This document shows positions 12,590 to 25,311 of a stretch of DNA of 64,000 nucleotides, piece after piece (position 1 is the stretch's first letter; every line of letters starts with the position of its first letter). The DNA comes from Papaver somniferum (taxonomy: Eukaryota; Streptophyta; Magnoliopsida; Ranunculales; Papaveraceae): assembly GCF_003573695.1 (NCBI RefSeq), contig NC_039368.1:78630374-78694373 (forward strand), given 5' to 3'. The notes below the pieces were generated by a model, which searched no databases, was not told where the DNA came from, and was given only the letters and a program-made list of their open reading frames with translations. Made by a program: the position numbers and the translations under genes.

Positions 12590-12934
12590 TACATGTATGT
12601 TGAAATGATTGTGAGAATCACAGAACATACATGGACCAACATCTTTAATCTCATCAGAGTGGTTATGAGTCCTATAAGGTTTTACAAAGCCTAAACCTCG
12701 CTTATCCCCTGACTAGCGACAATCCTTCAAATAAGAATTAGAGAAGTTATTCAAATCCATTGAAGGTACTTTGACATACTTCAAATCCTTATACTTTGCA
12801 ATTTCTGCAGTAAGATCAGAATTGATCCGGATTTGTTCATCCAACTTCTTCTGGAGAATAACCAGCTCTTCAAAACTTTCTCTAAGATCAGGGTTAAATC
12901 CTGGTGAAGCGTTTATTGAGACTTTACTATCCAT
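12590..12934 (-). pseudogene. Gag remnant with coiled-coil text and decayed zinc knuckle (element A)
   Basis: At 12713-12934 the minus strand reads MDSKVSINASPGFNPDLRES followed by a heptad-like stretch (EELVILQKKLDEQIRINSDL) and VPSMDLNNFSNSYLKDC. Around 12600-12650 the text CMFCDSHNHFNIH resembles a CCHC knuckle whose last Cys is replaced by His. The frame starts about 45 bases inside the primer-binding site, where gag is expected. It is much shorter than a full copia gag and broken between the two parts. Confidence 0.65.
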
Positions 12935-12980
12935 AGAGTCAGATTGCTACAAACACATACTTATAAGGTGTTAAACGTGT

Positions 12981-13000
12981 TTGCCTGCTCTGATACCAAT
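12981..13000 (-). other. Primer-binding site of element A
   Basis: The minus strand reads ATTGGTATCAGAGCAGGCAA immediately after the LTR 3' end. TGGTATCAGAGC is complementary to the 3' end of plant initiator methionine tRNA, the usual copia primer. Confidence 0.93.
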
Positions 13001-13849
13001 TGAAAAAAAACGGGGGTCTAAAACCACACCCAATATTTCGCTTAGCAATATGCATGGACTAACTCCAATATACTTACAAGAGAATCAACATTCAGACTCA
13101 ATCTTAAGAAAAGTATATCAAAGAGTTATACATCAATTTCTCAATTCAATCTGCAACCAAACAAATAAGAATTTGCAAGCCCGGTTGAATATAAAAAAAT
13201 AACTTGGATGGTATCAAAAACCAATATCCAAGTGTCAATCAATTTAATCAACAACCAAAGGTTGGATTCACAATTGATTGAACTTACTCATAACCTGTGA
13301 TATTTCGATTATATAAACAAATATAATGCGGAAAAGAAATAACACAGACACCAGACGTTTTGTTAACGAGGAAACCACAAATGCAGGAAAACCACGGGAC
13401 CTAGTCCGGATTTCAACACCATACTGTATTAAGCCGCTATAGACACTAGCCTGCTCCAATTTAACTTCAGACTGGAATGTAGTTGAGCCCTAACCAATAT
13501 CACACTGATCAAGGTACAGTTGCGCTCCTTACGTCTCTGAATCCAGCATGACTCTACGCACTTGATTCTCTTAGCTGATCTCACCCACAACTAAGACTTG
13601 CTACGATCCAAAGTCGAAGACTTGATAAACCAATCTGTCTCACATAGAAAAGTCTATTAAATAGATAAATCTGTCTCCCACAGATAAACCTATGAGTTTT
13701 GTTCAGTCTTTTGATATATTAAGGTGAACATGAACCAATTGATATACCAGACTTATATTTCCTAAGAAAATCCTAGAAATATCAATCACCTCACAATAAT
13801 CTTAATCGTATGGTACCGAAACAAGATATTGTGGAATCACAAACGATGA
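13001..13849 (-). repeat. 5' LTR of element A, first part
   Basis: The part begins TGAAAAAAAACGGGGGTC and matches 6963-7820. It includes the conserved TTTTGTTAACGAGGAAACC block near 13357. It is cut by element N at 13849/13850, and the LTR resumes at 27037. Confidence 0.9.
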
Positions 13850-16575
13850 TGAAAAAGAGAGGGTACCCAAATATACCTCAAGCTAAAACTTTTCCTACCT
13901 ATAAGTCCTTTCCCCGAAAGTGATTGTCTATGAACTGAGTCGAGAAAATGCAACTAATCGGTTCACACTTCGTGTGATCGTCTATGGATACGAGATCGAG
14001 ACAATACAACAACGAAGTATGTTTACTTGATAAAAAAGTTCGGACTTAACCAAACACAATAGGATTGTTTATCAAGTAAATAAGAATTAATGTTTGTGTA
14101 ATTTACTTTAAATTATAATAACAACAATTATAATTACGGAAAATAAAAGTAAATGACACAACAAGATTTTGTTAACGAGGAAACCGAAAATGCAGAAAAA
14201 CCCTGGGACCTTGTCCAGAATTAAGTACTCCCAGGATTAATCCGCTACACAAAATAAACCAACTACATATAGTTGAGACCAAGCAACTAAACCTATAGTT
14301 CACCTAATTCCGTCTGTATTCCCACGCCTCCAAATTATGAATAAGTCACGTACTTGGAATAATTCCTTTGGTTCATATTCCAAACAGTAAAGGAACAACA
14401 AATCTGTTTGGTATCAACTCTTTTCAACCAAGTGATGTGAGTTCGACAAAGGCTCTTCTGTTTATCTCAAATAAACTCCTTCGTCAGGTTTTTAAATTTA
14501 TCTTATGTTCAACTACCAAAGGTAATTGTTAAGATTTTGCAATCAATACTTTTAATCATTGTTTGAGGGCAAAAACTGATTCTGCTGTTTTTGGTAAATT
14601 TGGGGTGTGTTGATGAGAAATTAATTAAAACCCTAAACAAATGCACTATATGGGAGTACTTTTGAGTTCGAGAGATCAATCTGTAAGACTCTGTCTTAAA
14701 CCAAGAAATGGCCATTCCAGATTCAATAAGGTTACAAGGTGAAGGAGAAGGGGTTGATCTTAGGGAGGGAAGCGGAGAAGGTGTTTGAGATCATAATGTT
14801 GAATTATGAAGGTGTGGTTGTTTATGACTTGTATCAGAAAAATGGTTTCTGGCTACTTGTGTTGATAACACTTGTGTTTCCTGTCGAAATAGATTGGAAA
14901 CCTATTTATACAAGTCACTGAGCGCACCCTGATCTCATAGGAAGTGTAGGAAGTTAAGTAACGGAGAAGTGGGTTTGTGCGGAAGGTGGTGATCATCGTG
15001 TTTCCTGACTCTTTCTCGTAATGGGTGTGTTGCACGACGTACGCTGTAAACTGCCAGACCAATAACCCAGTGATCATCCCCCAATTTGTGACATGTTTGA
15101 TGTCTCGAGTAAGTGGGTTGAGTCGTGGGACTCGTTGCTGAAAGAAGCACACAGTGCTTTTGGTCAAATTATAAATTATTTGTGAAACCAATATTTATAA
15201 AGAATTGCTTATAATCAATGTATGTAAAGCATCGCTTTCGAATAAGCAGATGAAAATAATTGATGTGTTAGAAGCATCGCTGTTTTTGAGCTCGATCGAA
15301 TCATTCACGGATTGAGCGTCTTAAAAGTAGCACGACCGGCCATCTTTGGGTGATCGTTTGAGGACCCTATGGGCGTGCTATGACTTGGTCGATCACTCCC
15401 TGTGGAGGAAGAGTGTCCAGCGATCACAATGCTGCTTTGTTAGTTTTCTGAAGATAAATCTACACCGTCCAACTAGGATGCGCGAAGTTGGACAGTCGTG
15501 ATTGATTTGCGGAAGTTGTATATTGCCGTTGATATAATTTAGGGTTTAAGGGACGTGTGGCCCTCCCTATTTTTTCTAGTCGAATCAAAACACTGGGCGT
15601 TGATTCGAACAGGACGTTGGCCGTGTGTGAAGATGAGCCGCTAGTGAATGCGTTGACATCTCCTGGGTCATCTAAGGTCGGATCTAAGCCACTTGATTCG
15701 GCTGGCGAAGATGAGTGGTCACGATCGATTTGCGATAGTAGCATACTACCGAAAACATGAATTAGGGTTTAGAACATCCATGACTACTCTAGTTCAATCG
15801 AGCGATTCGATGCGTTATTGACTTTTCATAGGAAAGTCGATCGAATGGTAATGAATTTTGTTAGAGCACTGCTCGGCTGAACCCACCAAACGTTGGTATG
15901 TCAAGATTGGTTGTCATATTTAGTTCCAAAACTCGAGTTGCTATTATGTAAACTACAATCAAATTCGATAAGTTAGATGAGAAATGATATAAGTATTGTG
16001 CTCCAGTTACTCACAAAGATCTGAAGATGGATTGAAGACAACAAAGACATCATCCTTCAGCTTGAGGTTAGTAACTATGACTTGACTTGTTCCATATCTA
16101 TCTTGTGTCTTTCAAGTCGTGTATATTGAAAACAAAACTACGAAGCATGATTACACTCTAGTTAGACATAGTATTAAGGAATATAATACGAGGTTTATTT
16201 CTTAACTATTAAACTTTATAGATAAGACATCGACATAATCGGTTGAATGCTATTGTGATTATGTATGGGTATGAGGTGAGGATTTCATCTTAAGAAACAA
16301 TTTTTTACATGTGTTTTAAGGAAGTAAGTTCATAAACTTGTTTATGAATCGAAAAGGAAATCGCCAGGCGTTATTGGTATTGTTATTCATTGCATATCTT
16401 GTGAACAACCAATATGTATGATTTAGTATAACCGCTCATGACTTGTTTGTGTTCTTGGTAAAACTATTCAAAAAGGCCTGACTTATGTATTGTTATGACT
16501 TTTATTAGTGAAACCGATCTTAAGTAATCACCTGAGATGGTATGATCGGGTTTGTGTTTTGTCTGACCAAATTTG

Positions 16576-16712
16576 GGAAAGGAGAACCGATCCTAGTAAG
16601 AGGTGCAACACGTTTTTAGGAAAAGGGGTACCGATCCTTTGGACATGTGCAACACATATAAGTTAGATACCATATATATGTGGGGAACCGATCCTAGTAC
16701 CTAGTCAATCGA
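16576..16712 (+). repeat. Minisatellite in LTR Q, three units
   Basis: The units contain GGAGAACCGATCCTAGTAAG, GGGGTACCGATCCTTTGG and GGGAACCGATCCTAGTACC, each followed by gtgcaaca-like or terminal sequence. The period is about 45-60 bases. Confidence 0.85.
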
Positions 16713-17229
16713 ATTTTGGAAAGCTAGTATGACTATGCACAGTACTCACATGGAAGGTAGAACCGAACATGTTTTGGTAGAACCGTCAAACCCATGATTG
16801 TGATTGAATGCTATTTGATCAATCGCATAGTTCTTGAAATTCAGATGAACCAATTCTAAATTTGTTTGGAAGTGTGGAAAATCGGTTTCAAGGTTGTAAG
16901 TGTGAAAGAGAACTTATAGGATGTCGACATACTTTGAACACGTGATGTGAATGTTTATTTCTTTAATTGTTCAAAGTTATTCCTTAATAGCTAAGGGAAG
17001 AGAATCCCAGGATCGAAACATAAATAAGTTAAGAATCTTTTAATTAAGGTAATTAACTTTATTTTTGGGAAAATAATAATTAGTAATGTGCATTTACTAA
17101 TTAGAGACTTTCTGAGAGATTTCGATCATTATTTTTGGACAGAGCATTTCCAGGAATTATGGAAACCGAAGTGCTTTAATTAATATCTTGATAATATTTT
17201 CGGTTTTGGAAATTCCTTGGTGTCCAAAC

Positions 17230-17250
17230 TTCCTTGTCTATAAATACTTG
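17230..17250 (+). promoter_or_regulatory. TATA box of LTR Q
   Basis: CCTTGTCTATAAATACTTG lies at the same LTR position in all full-length members: B 41526-41532, C 43484-43490 and 54380-54386, N 20104-20110 minus. Conservation across copies supports a promoter TATA element about 1.4-1.5 kb into the LTR. Confidence 0.6.
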
Positions 17251-20200
17251 AAGTTTGCCTTTCTAGAAAACTAATCCTTCGTAACAACAAGCTTCCTCTT
17301 TGTGGTGTTGTTACTGGTGTAGTCACCTATTCGGAGAGGAGAGTAACGTAATTAGGCGAAATATCTTACGACCGCTCAGTTTAAAGTCTTCTTAGGGATT
17401 GAGAAGATCTAGCGTGTACTGTTGGTAGGAAACTAGATAATTGCGGTTTATCTTTTGTTTTCGATTGATTTGATTGACTAACGGTTGTTGAATCTTTGAC
17501 TACACCTAGTTTGTTTATTCTTGAGAACCTTCTCTTCTGATATAAGGCTCACTCAAACTAGATTAAATATTTAACGTTTCTACGGATCTAAGTTATTTCT
17601 ACATCCGTAAGATAGATTCATTGATTTGCCATTGTTAACAGACCCCGTTCTGTGCGACAAACCAATAAGGAATCAAGTTTGTTTTTGCAGATTGTTACTT
17701 TGAAGATCAAATTGAAGATTGAAGATTTTGAGGAGTTGAAGAAGAAGTTTTAGTGAACCATTAAGAAGATATATTAGATTTAGTCCTAAAGAGAACGCCT
17801 GTTCTGCTAGGATATCTAGTATCAACTATCTATTGAGAACTTTGGTTCTTCTAGATATTATCAAAACAATTATCTATAGAGAACTTAGGTTTTGCTAGAT
17901 ATTTTCAAAACAAGGATACCGCTGAAGCTGAGTAACTAGGATTTAAGTTTACTTAGTAGTGTCTACACAAAGTTGCAGGATTACTTTTTGTAGCGTCTTA
18001 ATTCATTGAGTATTCAAATCTGAACTAGGTCTCGGTTTTTTTTACAAGATTGTAGATTTCCTCGCTAAAAAATTCTGGTGTGTGCTTTACTTTATTTCTG
18101 CATTATAATTGTTTTTATATTATAATTAAAGTAATTACACTAGCACATTAACCAGGCACTTGATACTTATCTTATAAGGTTTCGGTTATCAAGTGAACAT
18201 TTTGTTGTAGTATTGTCTCGATTTCATATTCATAGACGATCATACAAAGTGTATTGGATTTCTCCACTTGTCTGGTATAATTATTCACGTATTAGGCCGG
18301 TCCGGACTAACCCTATTTCAAGTGGACAATGTGTTGAAATATTCCTTGAGTGATTGTTGCTCCAAGAGGTTTATACACGGTATAGATTGAATAGGTTGTG
18401 ATCAAATAAAAAGATTGTGGTGTATTTGGGTACCCTCGTCTTTTCAAAGTTGGACCGGCGGTGAACTCAAGTCCACCTTCTTGATCGTCTGAAATGCAAT
18501 CTAAGCCGTCCAACTAGGATGGCTAAGTTGGACGGACACAACTGATTTGCGACAGTTTTATACTGACGCGGCCCAATTAGGGTCTTTAGAATAACGCGTT
18601 TTCTCTAGTTTGGATAAACGTTTTGGCATTCTCTGGACCTGTTGTGGGCAAGTCGATCAACCAAGGGAGGAGTTGGGCCGCCACTGAACACTCCAATACT
18701 CCTTTAATCGTTTGTACGAAAATCTAAGTCGTCCAACTATGCTGGCGAAGTTGGACGGTCGTGATGTTTCTAAGACCGTTTTGGCCGGTATAGCTCGTTT
18801 GAGCTCTTTCTTTCAACATCGCGATCACCCATGTTTGGGTCAACCATTCAAAGCGTCGTGGATGTACTAGGTAAGATTCGATCGGCTAGGGCAGTGGGCC
18901 CGCCGGTGGTCACCACGGTGATTGCCTAGTTCCGTAAAAAGCGGTCTAGGTTCGCTGAACCGTACAACCAAATCATGTGGCCGTGATCACTTTTGATACT
19001 GATATTGACAGTCTAGATCTTCGTTAAGGAATTTAAACATGTTTGACCGAGTTATCTTTTTAAAAGTGCGTCGATACAAAAATCTCTTTGTCAGAGGATG
19101 ATGCAGCCTGTGTGAGTATTTTTATGCAGATCTCAATACTGACGCTTCGGGAGATTCACGCTACTCTGCTGAGAGTGAACATTTAATCGTCATGTCATGC
19201 CAATATTAACATTTCGGCTGAGAACAGAGCATAGGAAAATACTAGGCGTGCAATGTGTTATCAAGTAATGCCGGTAATAGATAAAATTCACAGAATATTT
19301 GGGATCGGTAGTACAAGCACCATTTTGAGAGAATTTCACACATATATTGAATTGCTCAATGAGCGAAGAGGTTTTTTTGCACTCATCACTTTTAAATGGC
19401 TTTATCCCCTTGCAGAGCGGCAACGCATTAAATACAGGGTTTTATAATTTTAGCCCTGAACTTAAAACCACCATCAACAATCACAAAGAATTGTATTGAT
19501 GCCGATCTACACAACTAATCAATCCAATCTACCACAAGGATAAACCGATTATAGTTGGATCCTCTTATATCGAAAAAGTATTGTGCACACCAAAGATTAT
19601 GAACCCCAAATCAGAAATCGTCAATATATTCTTTGTCTTCAAAACTTCTTAGATCTTCAATAAACACCTGCACACAACAACTTGCATATCTTGTGATCAA
19701 TCACGCACAGAACGGAGTCTGTTAACAATGGATTATCACAAGATCATCTTTAGCACTAAAAACAGTATAAAGATCCCTGTCGAAACTCCGATCTAGTATG
19801 AGTGAATCTTATATCAGAAGAGAAGATTCTCAAGCATAAACAACTAGGTGCAATCAAATTTCAACCACCGTTAGTCAATCAAATCAATCGAAAACAGAAG
19901 ATAAACCGTAATTATCTAGTTTCATACCAACGGTACTAATAGAGCTTCTCAATCCCAAAAAAGACTTTAAACTGAGCGGCCGTAAGAGATTTCGCCTAAT
20001 TAGGTTACCCTCCTCTCCGAATAGGCGGCTTCACCAATAACAACACAATCGAGGAAGTTTGTTGTCACGAAGGATTAGTTTGCTAGAAATGGAAACTTCA
20101 AGTATTTATAGACAAGGAAGTTTGGACACCAAGGTATTTCCAAAAACGAAAATATTCTCAAGATATGCAATATATTCCAAATTCGGTTTCCATAATTCCT

Positions 20201-20650
20201 GTAAATGCTCTGTCCAAAATATTGATCGAAAATCTCTTTGGAAAATCTTTAACTAGTAAATGCACACTACTAATTCTCGTTTCCCTAAAATAAAATTAAC
20301 AACCTTAAATAAAAGATTCTTAACTTATTCATCTTTCGATCCTGGGATTTTCTACCTTTAGCTATTGAGGAATAACTTTGAACAATAAAAGATAAACATT
20401 ATTGTACGTGTTCAAAGTATGTCGACATCCTTACTTTGTAAGTCCTCTTTCATACTTACAACCTTGAAACCGATTCGCCACACTTCCAAAAAAGTTTAGA
20501 ATTGGTTCATCTGACTTTCAAGAACTATGTGATTGATCAAGAAAACTCAATCACAAATCTTGGGTTTAACGGTTCTACCAAAACAAGTTTCGGTTCTACC
20601 TCCATGTGAGTACTGTGCATAGTCACACTAGCTTTCCAAAATTCGGTTGA

Positions 20651-20860
20651 CTAGGTACTAGGATCGGTTCCCCACATATATATGGTATCTAACTTATATG
20701 TGTTGCACATGTCCATAGGATCGGTTCCTCTTTGCCTAAAAACGTGTTGTACATGTCCATAGGATCAATTCCCCTTTCTGCTACAAACTTGATGCACCTC
20801 ATACAAGGATCGATTCCCCTTTGTGATGTGTTGCACTCTTACTAGGATCGGTTCCCCTTT
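20651..20860 (-). repeat. Minisatellite in 3' LTR of N, five units
   Basis: Five GGATC(G/A)(G/A)TTCC(C/T)C units separated by ACATGTGC/TTGCAC-type text form the reverse complement of the arrays in B, C and Q. The array is absent from the other LTR of N because of a deletion. Confidence 0.85.
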
Positions 20861-21610
20861 ACCAAGATTCGGTCATACACAAGTCACAAACTCGATCATA
20901 CCATCTCAGGTGATTACTTAAGATCGGCTTCATTAATAAAAGTCATACCAATACATAAGTCAAGCCTTTGTGAATAGTTTTACCAAGAACATAAACAAGT
21001 CATAAGCGGTTATACTAAATCACACATATTGGTTGTTCACAAGATATGCAATGAATAAAAATACCAATAACGCCTGGTTGTTTCCTTTTCGATTCATAAA
21101 CAAGTTTATGATGTTTATGAACTTACTTCCTTAAAACACATGTAAACATTGTTTCCTAAGATGAAATTCCCACCTCATATCCTTACATAATCACAATAGC
21201 ATTTAAACGATTATGTCGATGTGTTATCTACAATGTTCAATGGTTAAGCAATAAACTTCATATTGTATTCCTTAATACTATATCTATCTAGAGTGTTCAT
21301 GCTTCGCAGTTTTGTTTTCAATATGCACGACTTGAAAAATATGTTAGGGAATGAAACAGTTCAAGTCAAATATCACTAACCTCAAGTGGAAAGATGATTT
21401 TGTCGTTGTAGCTTCTTACTTCTTCACTTCTTCAAGTCTTCGCAATACTTGTAATGTCTTATATCCTAATACTTTCAAGCTAACCTATATGAAGTTGACT
21501 CTAGTACATAATCAAGCGACTCTTAAAATGAGTTTTGATTCACTAAAATATGACAAAAAAACACTTGACATACCAACGCTTGGTAGGTTCAACCGAGCTA
21601 TGCTCTAACA

Positions 21611-23400
21611 ATATCTCATTTGTCAATTTTATTGATAAAACTCTTACACTCATATGGATAAACAAATTACAAGAATTCATTAGACATACGCTTGATTCTT
21701 GAATTCAACATCACAATAACCTGTATACATTCAATCCTTAAATGTCGTTGTTGACATTATAATAACAAAGTTAATACTCCCCCTAAAGGTGAGATATATA
21801 GATTTTATCAATCTGCACTTCTTTGTTATACCAATTAATATGATATGTTACTCCCCCTTAGTCTATGCTTTCACTCTTTCGTTAGAAAAACGTTTAAGCA
21901 CAAGTGTCCTTTTTCCTTTGTGATACTAATCAATATAAAATCAGTGCCAGTATCACTTGTTTACTCCATGTATTTCTCCCCATTCTGTCACAAAATGACA
22001 AAGAAACAAAAAAATAAAGGACAAACCGAAAAGAATCTTACAAATCTCAAAATAGACTTGCAAACCTATAAAGTTAAGCAGGAGGGTTCCACACATCATT
22101 TTTGATAACCAATATCAAAACCGAAACTACAAAGTAATTTGTTTTGATATGTTATCAAGGAAATAATTGCCCGAAGAAATTTTCCAAATTTAGTTTAGCA
22201 AACCAAAAATCAACTAAGCACCTTAGTCCCTTTGCTAAACCGATTGTACAAATACAACCACTTCGTTCGATAAGACCAAAATAAAGATAACTCTATTTCT
22301 CTCATCAGGTTCTAATTAACCATATAACTTAGACCTTTAATTTTTAAACAAGACAAGTACTAAGATAGTTAACTAGCATTTCTTGTTAAGGCATTCGATT
22401 AGACTTGAATAACCGAAACCTCCACTTTGATAAGTCTAACTAAGATAAACTTAGTTTCTCTTATTCGGATTCGAATTGGACTAAACAATCCATCCCGTAA
22501 ACTTTTTCTTTCGTTAAGCCATAAACAATTCATACAAATCAAATAAATCAACTTGCACAATTATTCACCTCAACCGAAATCAATTGAAACAACATAGACA
22601 TTAAAGCACCGCAATTGCACCGAAATTTTGTAAGCCTAAACAATTGATACCACACAATAAAGCAAGATAACAATAGTTTTTCTTAACCGGAACCAATTGA
22701 ATAACACACACATTCATACACACATCGTGGAATAAAACATCAATTGTACCGAAATTTTGTTAAGTAAAAGCAATAAATATATGAAATAAAAATCAGGCTT
22801 TTCTTAAACAGGAAAACAATTAACTAACAAGATTGTTACCTCAAATTTCGCATCCTCTTCTCCGACATGTTTGCATCTTCTTCCAGAGAGAATTGATAAC
22901 GAAATATCAATATGTTGTCATCCTTATGCAAAACAAAGGAATAACAACAAACCAATTTTTACCAAAGAAAGGTTGAAAACCGGTTTTTAACTATTGCAAG
23001 AAAAAGTTGAAAACCACTGAAACACATATGCTTTTATGCTAAACCAAAACCGATTCAACATATTGTGACTTTTTCACATATTGTTTCTACCATAACCCCT
23101 TATGATCCTTTGATAAATCCTACCAACATGGGCTAGAACTTAATCTAAAGTCATCTAAACCATAAGGGTTCACAACATTATGAGATCGAATATCAAGATA
23201 ATAAAACCGAAATCAGACATCCCATAAACATCCATAGCAATAATAAAGCATTCAAGCACATGCTATGTAAATCAAAAACCATCACAAGAAAAATTACAAA
23301 TCAAATAATTTTATTCATAATCGTTTTATTCATAATAGACCTAATATAATCATTGAAAAAAATCAAAAATTGATGTCTATTTTTCTTAGATTAAATATTA
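21611..23400 (-). other. Non-coding internal part of element N (3' side)
   Basis: This AT-rich stretch matches the 3' internal part of C (about 46600-48390, opposite strand) in order and text, for example the ggagtaaacaagtga and cgcttgattc regions. No coding domain is visible. The polypurine tract next to the LTR is poor (minus strand GACAAATGAGATAT). Confidence 0.65.
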
Positions 23401-23680
23401 CAGCATATAACTTAATCTCTAGTGGTGCTCTTGTTGTTCACTGAGGTTTAATCAGTGTTCAAACTTTTGAAGCATGTCTTAAGAGACTTGTCAGCAACCA
23501 CTTCTTGTTTTTCAAGTTCTTCAACTAGAACCTTGAGTTCAGCAAGAACTTCTCTTGTTTGAATAATTCTTTCTTTGAGCCAATCTCGATGCTGAACGAC
23601 CATAATGAGATTGGTTCTCTATTATTCAGTTAAATCTTCCTCACTACCTTCATAAGATGAAAGCATTATATCACAGGGTT
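23400..23680 (-). pseudogene. Conserved coiled-coil C-terminal ORF segment (element N)
   Basis: The minus strand encodes a heptad-rich stretch (LAELKVLVEELEKQEV), then ADKSLKTCFKSLNT, a stop, then TSVNNKSTTRD and the terminal stop. The same C-terminus occurs in element C at 46357-46596, where the frame is open. The stop before TSVNNK and others upstream make this copy dead. I do not recognise the family. It is probably the C-terminus of the element's gag-like protein or a separate accessory ORF. Confidence 0.6.
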
Positions 23681-23829
23681 GTGATATCATAGGAGCACAA
23701 TTACACCTATTTATAGTACCGTGTTTTCCTTTTTCAAGGATTAGCTCAAATAGGAAAGTTTTTCTACACAAGAACCAAAACAAAAACCTAGCCTAAACTT
23801 ACAAAGCTACTATCGCAAGTTCTGAGAAG

Positions 23830-25233
23830 TCACAGAGTTAAGGTTAACTCCCTTTTTGTTTTTCTATAGTTTAGCAAATCATCGAAAGATGCTTTCACAT
23901 TGATATCACTATATATCTCTAGATCCTTTTTGAGTCTAAGCACTAGACTTTCATAGTCATCTTTGTCTATGAATAAAACAACATTGTTTTTCTTAGAATC
24001 TGTTTTAGATAACTTCCTTTTGGATACCTTCTCATATTTTTGTATCAACTTGTAGGTGGGTTTTGAATGAAGGTTCTTCATTTCTAGTGCCATTGCATCA
24101 TTCCATCTTCAAACATCAGATCACATATCCCCTTTGAAAAAGGCATCACCTCTTCTATTATTTTTCCTTTGGAAAAGTTTATTTTAGGATATGATTTTTA
24201 ATTTTTGTAAAAATCCGTTTGTTTCACAGGACAGTGATGATCTAAGAGGTTTTTGGAGATGACGCTGTTCAATTCTTTAGATACAATTGATAGAGCATTT
24301 TATATCTTTCGGATTTTACAATCCCGTTGCATATGACCTTTATCTCTACAATAATAGAAATGCTTATTAAAAGGAACAAAGTTTTTAGTCTTACCTTTAT
24401 GAGATGTTCGGCTACTATGCAGGTCCTTGGTTGGAGTCTTCTTCTGATTGCTTCCGAAGATGGTTTCTGTTGGAATCTCAATTGAGCTCTTGGGTGTCTT
24501 AGGAGTGCAAGCTTGTTCAGGTGGATTTTCTGGGGTAAATGAGCTAACAACCTTTATGAATTTTACTTCCTTGTTGCAACGTATCAATTCCATCATATCC
24601 TAATCCACGTTTGTCTCCATGACTTCTTCCTGCATCCAACATGGATAATAAATTGGTTGTGCTATCATTGAGTCTTCTTAGCCTTATAGCTTCCTCTTAT
24701 AAGACCTTGATCCTTTCAAGAGCTTCAGCTAGTTGATCCTCAAGAGGATTTTTTGTGAGGAAATCCAACTCATGTTGTTATTTGCTTCCAACTCAACAAG
24801 TTTCTTATTCAACAAGTAATGTTTCCTGTTGAGATTCTCAAACTCAAGAGTTTTTGAGACTGTAGACTTTCTTTGTATTCTTTGAGTAGATATCTGGAAT
24901 TCTGATATCCATAGAAGAAACCAGAAAATATTTTTCTTAGTTTCCTATTTTCTCTGCTGAGAGGAGCAAGGAGTCCAATTACATCTGAGGAAGACAGTTT
25001 TTTTTTGTGGAGACTGCTCCTAGTGCTGCGAAAAATTCAGATAGATCATCTTCAACATCTTGATCAATTTCTGAATCACCATCTTCAAAAATCTCATCAA
25101 GTTGCTTTTGTAAGCAAGTTTGCCAATCACTAGAGTCTACATTATAGGGGTCAGCCCGTTTAGTAGATTCACAGAAGATGTTATCTTCAAGTGCAGATTT
25201 TTCATCTTGACTTAGGTTAACTGAATCACACAT
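23830..25233 (-). pseudogene. Decayed gag-like region of element N
   Basis: Three minus-strand frames lie in gag position, starting about 60 bases from the primer-binding site. 25233-24979 is acidic (MCDSVNLSQDEKSALED... DGDSEIDQDVEDDLSEFF). 24596-24300 ends in FYYCRDKGHMQRDCK, a CCHC zinc knuckle whose first Cys has become Phe by one base. 24093-23830 is lysine-rich with DYESLVLRLKKDLEIYSDI, which resembles SYENLIERIKRDLS in element C. Stops separate the pieces. A Ty1/copia-type gag origin is likely. No protease follows. Confidence 0.65.
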
Positions 25234-25291
25234 TAGATTTATTCTTATAGGTTGGATCGCACCAAATACATATGGTTAGATCTTTTCTTGT

Positions 25292-25311
25292 TTGCCTGCT
25301 CTGATACCCAT
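25292..25311 (-). other. Primer-binding site of element N
   Basis: The minus strand reads ATGGGTATCAGAGCAGGCAA next to the LTR end, one base different from the A site. It is an initiator-Met tRNA complement. Confidence 0.9.

Larger units (their letters stand above)
15859..18446 (+). mobile_element. Element Q: solo LTR related to the N/C/B family
   Basis: It runs from TGTTAGAGCACTGCTCGG to GTACCCTCGTCTTTTCA, 2588 bases. It is flanked by AATTT at 15854-15858 and AAGTT at 18447-18451, a TSD with one change. It has no internal region or primer-binding site. It carries the TATAAAT motif at 17239-17245 and three units of the GAACCGATCC array (16576-16712), against five in other copies. It is more diverged from N and C than they are from each other, notably in the conserved block near 18010-18070. 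Confidence 0.9.
14560..19479. mobile_element. Element P: probable solo LTR, interrupted by Q
   Basis: It starts TGTTTGAGGGC and ends CCATCAACA (TG...CA with short inverted ends). It is flanked by ATCAT at 14555-14559 and ATCAC at 19480-19484, a 5-bp TSD with one change. The flanks join cleanly when compared with the other N LTR at about 26015. Without Q it is about 2.33 kb. It has no primer-binding site and no pol or gag text, so a solo LTR is the simplest reading; a small non-coding element is possible. A palindromic motif pairing GTCCAACT with AGTTGGAC recurs at 15469, 18509 and 18731. Frames in it (14739, 14853, 15460, 15557, 19190) overlap on both strands and show no domain. Confidence 0.7.
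13850..21610 (-). repeat. 3' LTR of element N, interrupted by P
   Basis: The ends are TGAAAAAGAGAGGGTACCC and, at the right, CCGAGCTATGCTCTAACA. Without P (14560-19479) and one TSD copy the LTR is about 2.84 kb, the same as the intact LTR of C. It contains the conserved TTTTGTTAACGAGGAAACCG block near 14168, a minus-strand TATAAAT at 20104-20110 and the tandem GATCGGTTCC array near 20651-20860. Confidence 0.9.

Noticed and set aside
12981..13000. tRNA-like sequence (also 25292, 44823, 52232)
   Set aside because: Only a 12-18 base complement of the initiator-Met tRNA 3' end at LTR borders; these are primer-binding sites.
14853..15191. 112-codon minus frame in element P
   Set aside because: Overlaps frames on other phases and the other strand, has no domain, and lies in a probable LTR.
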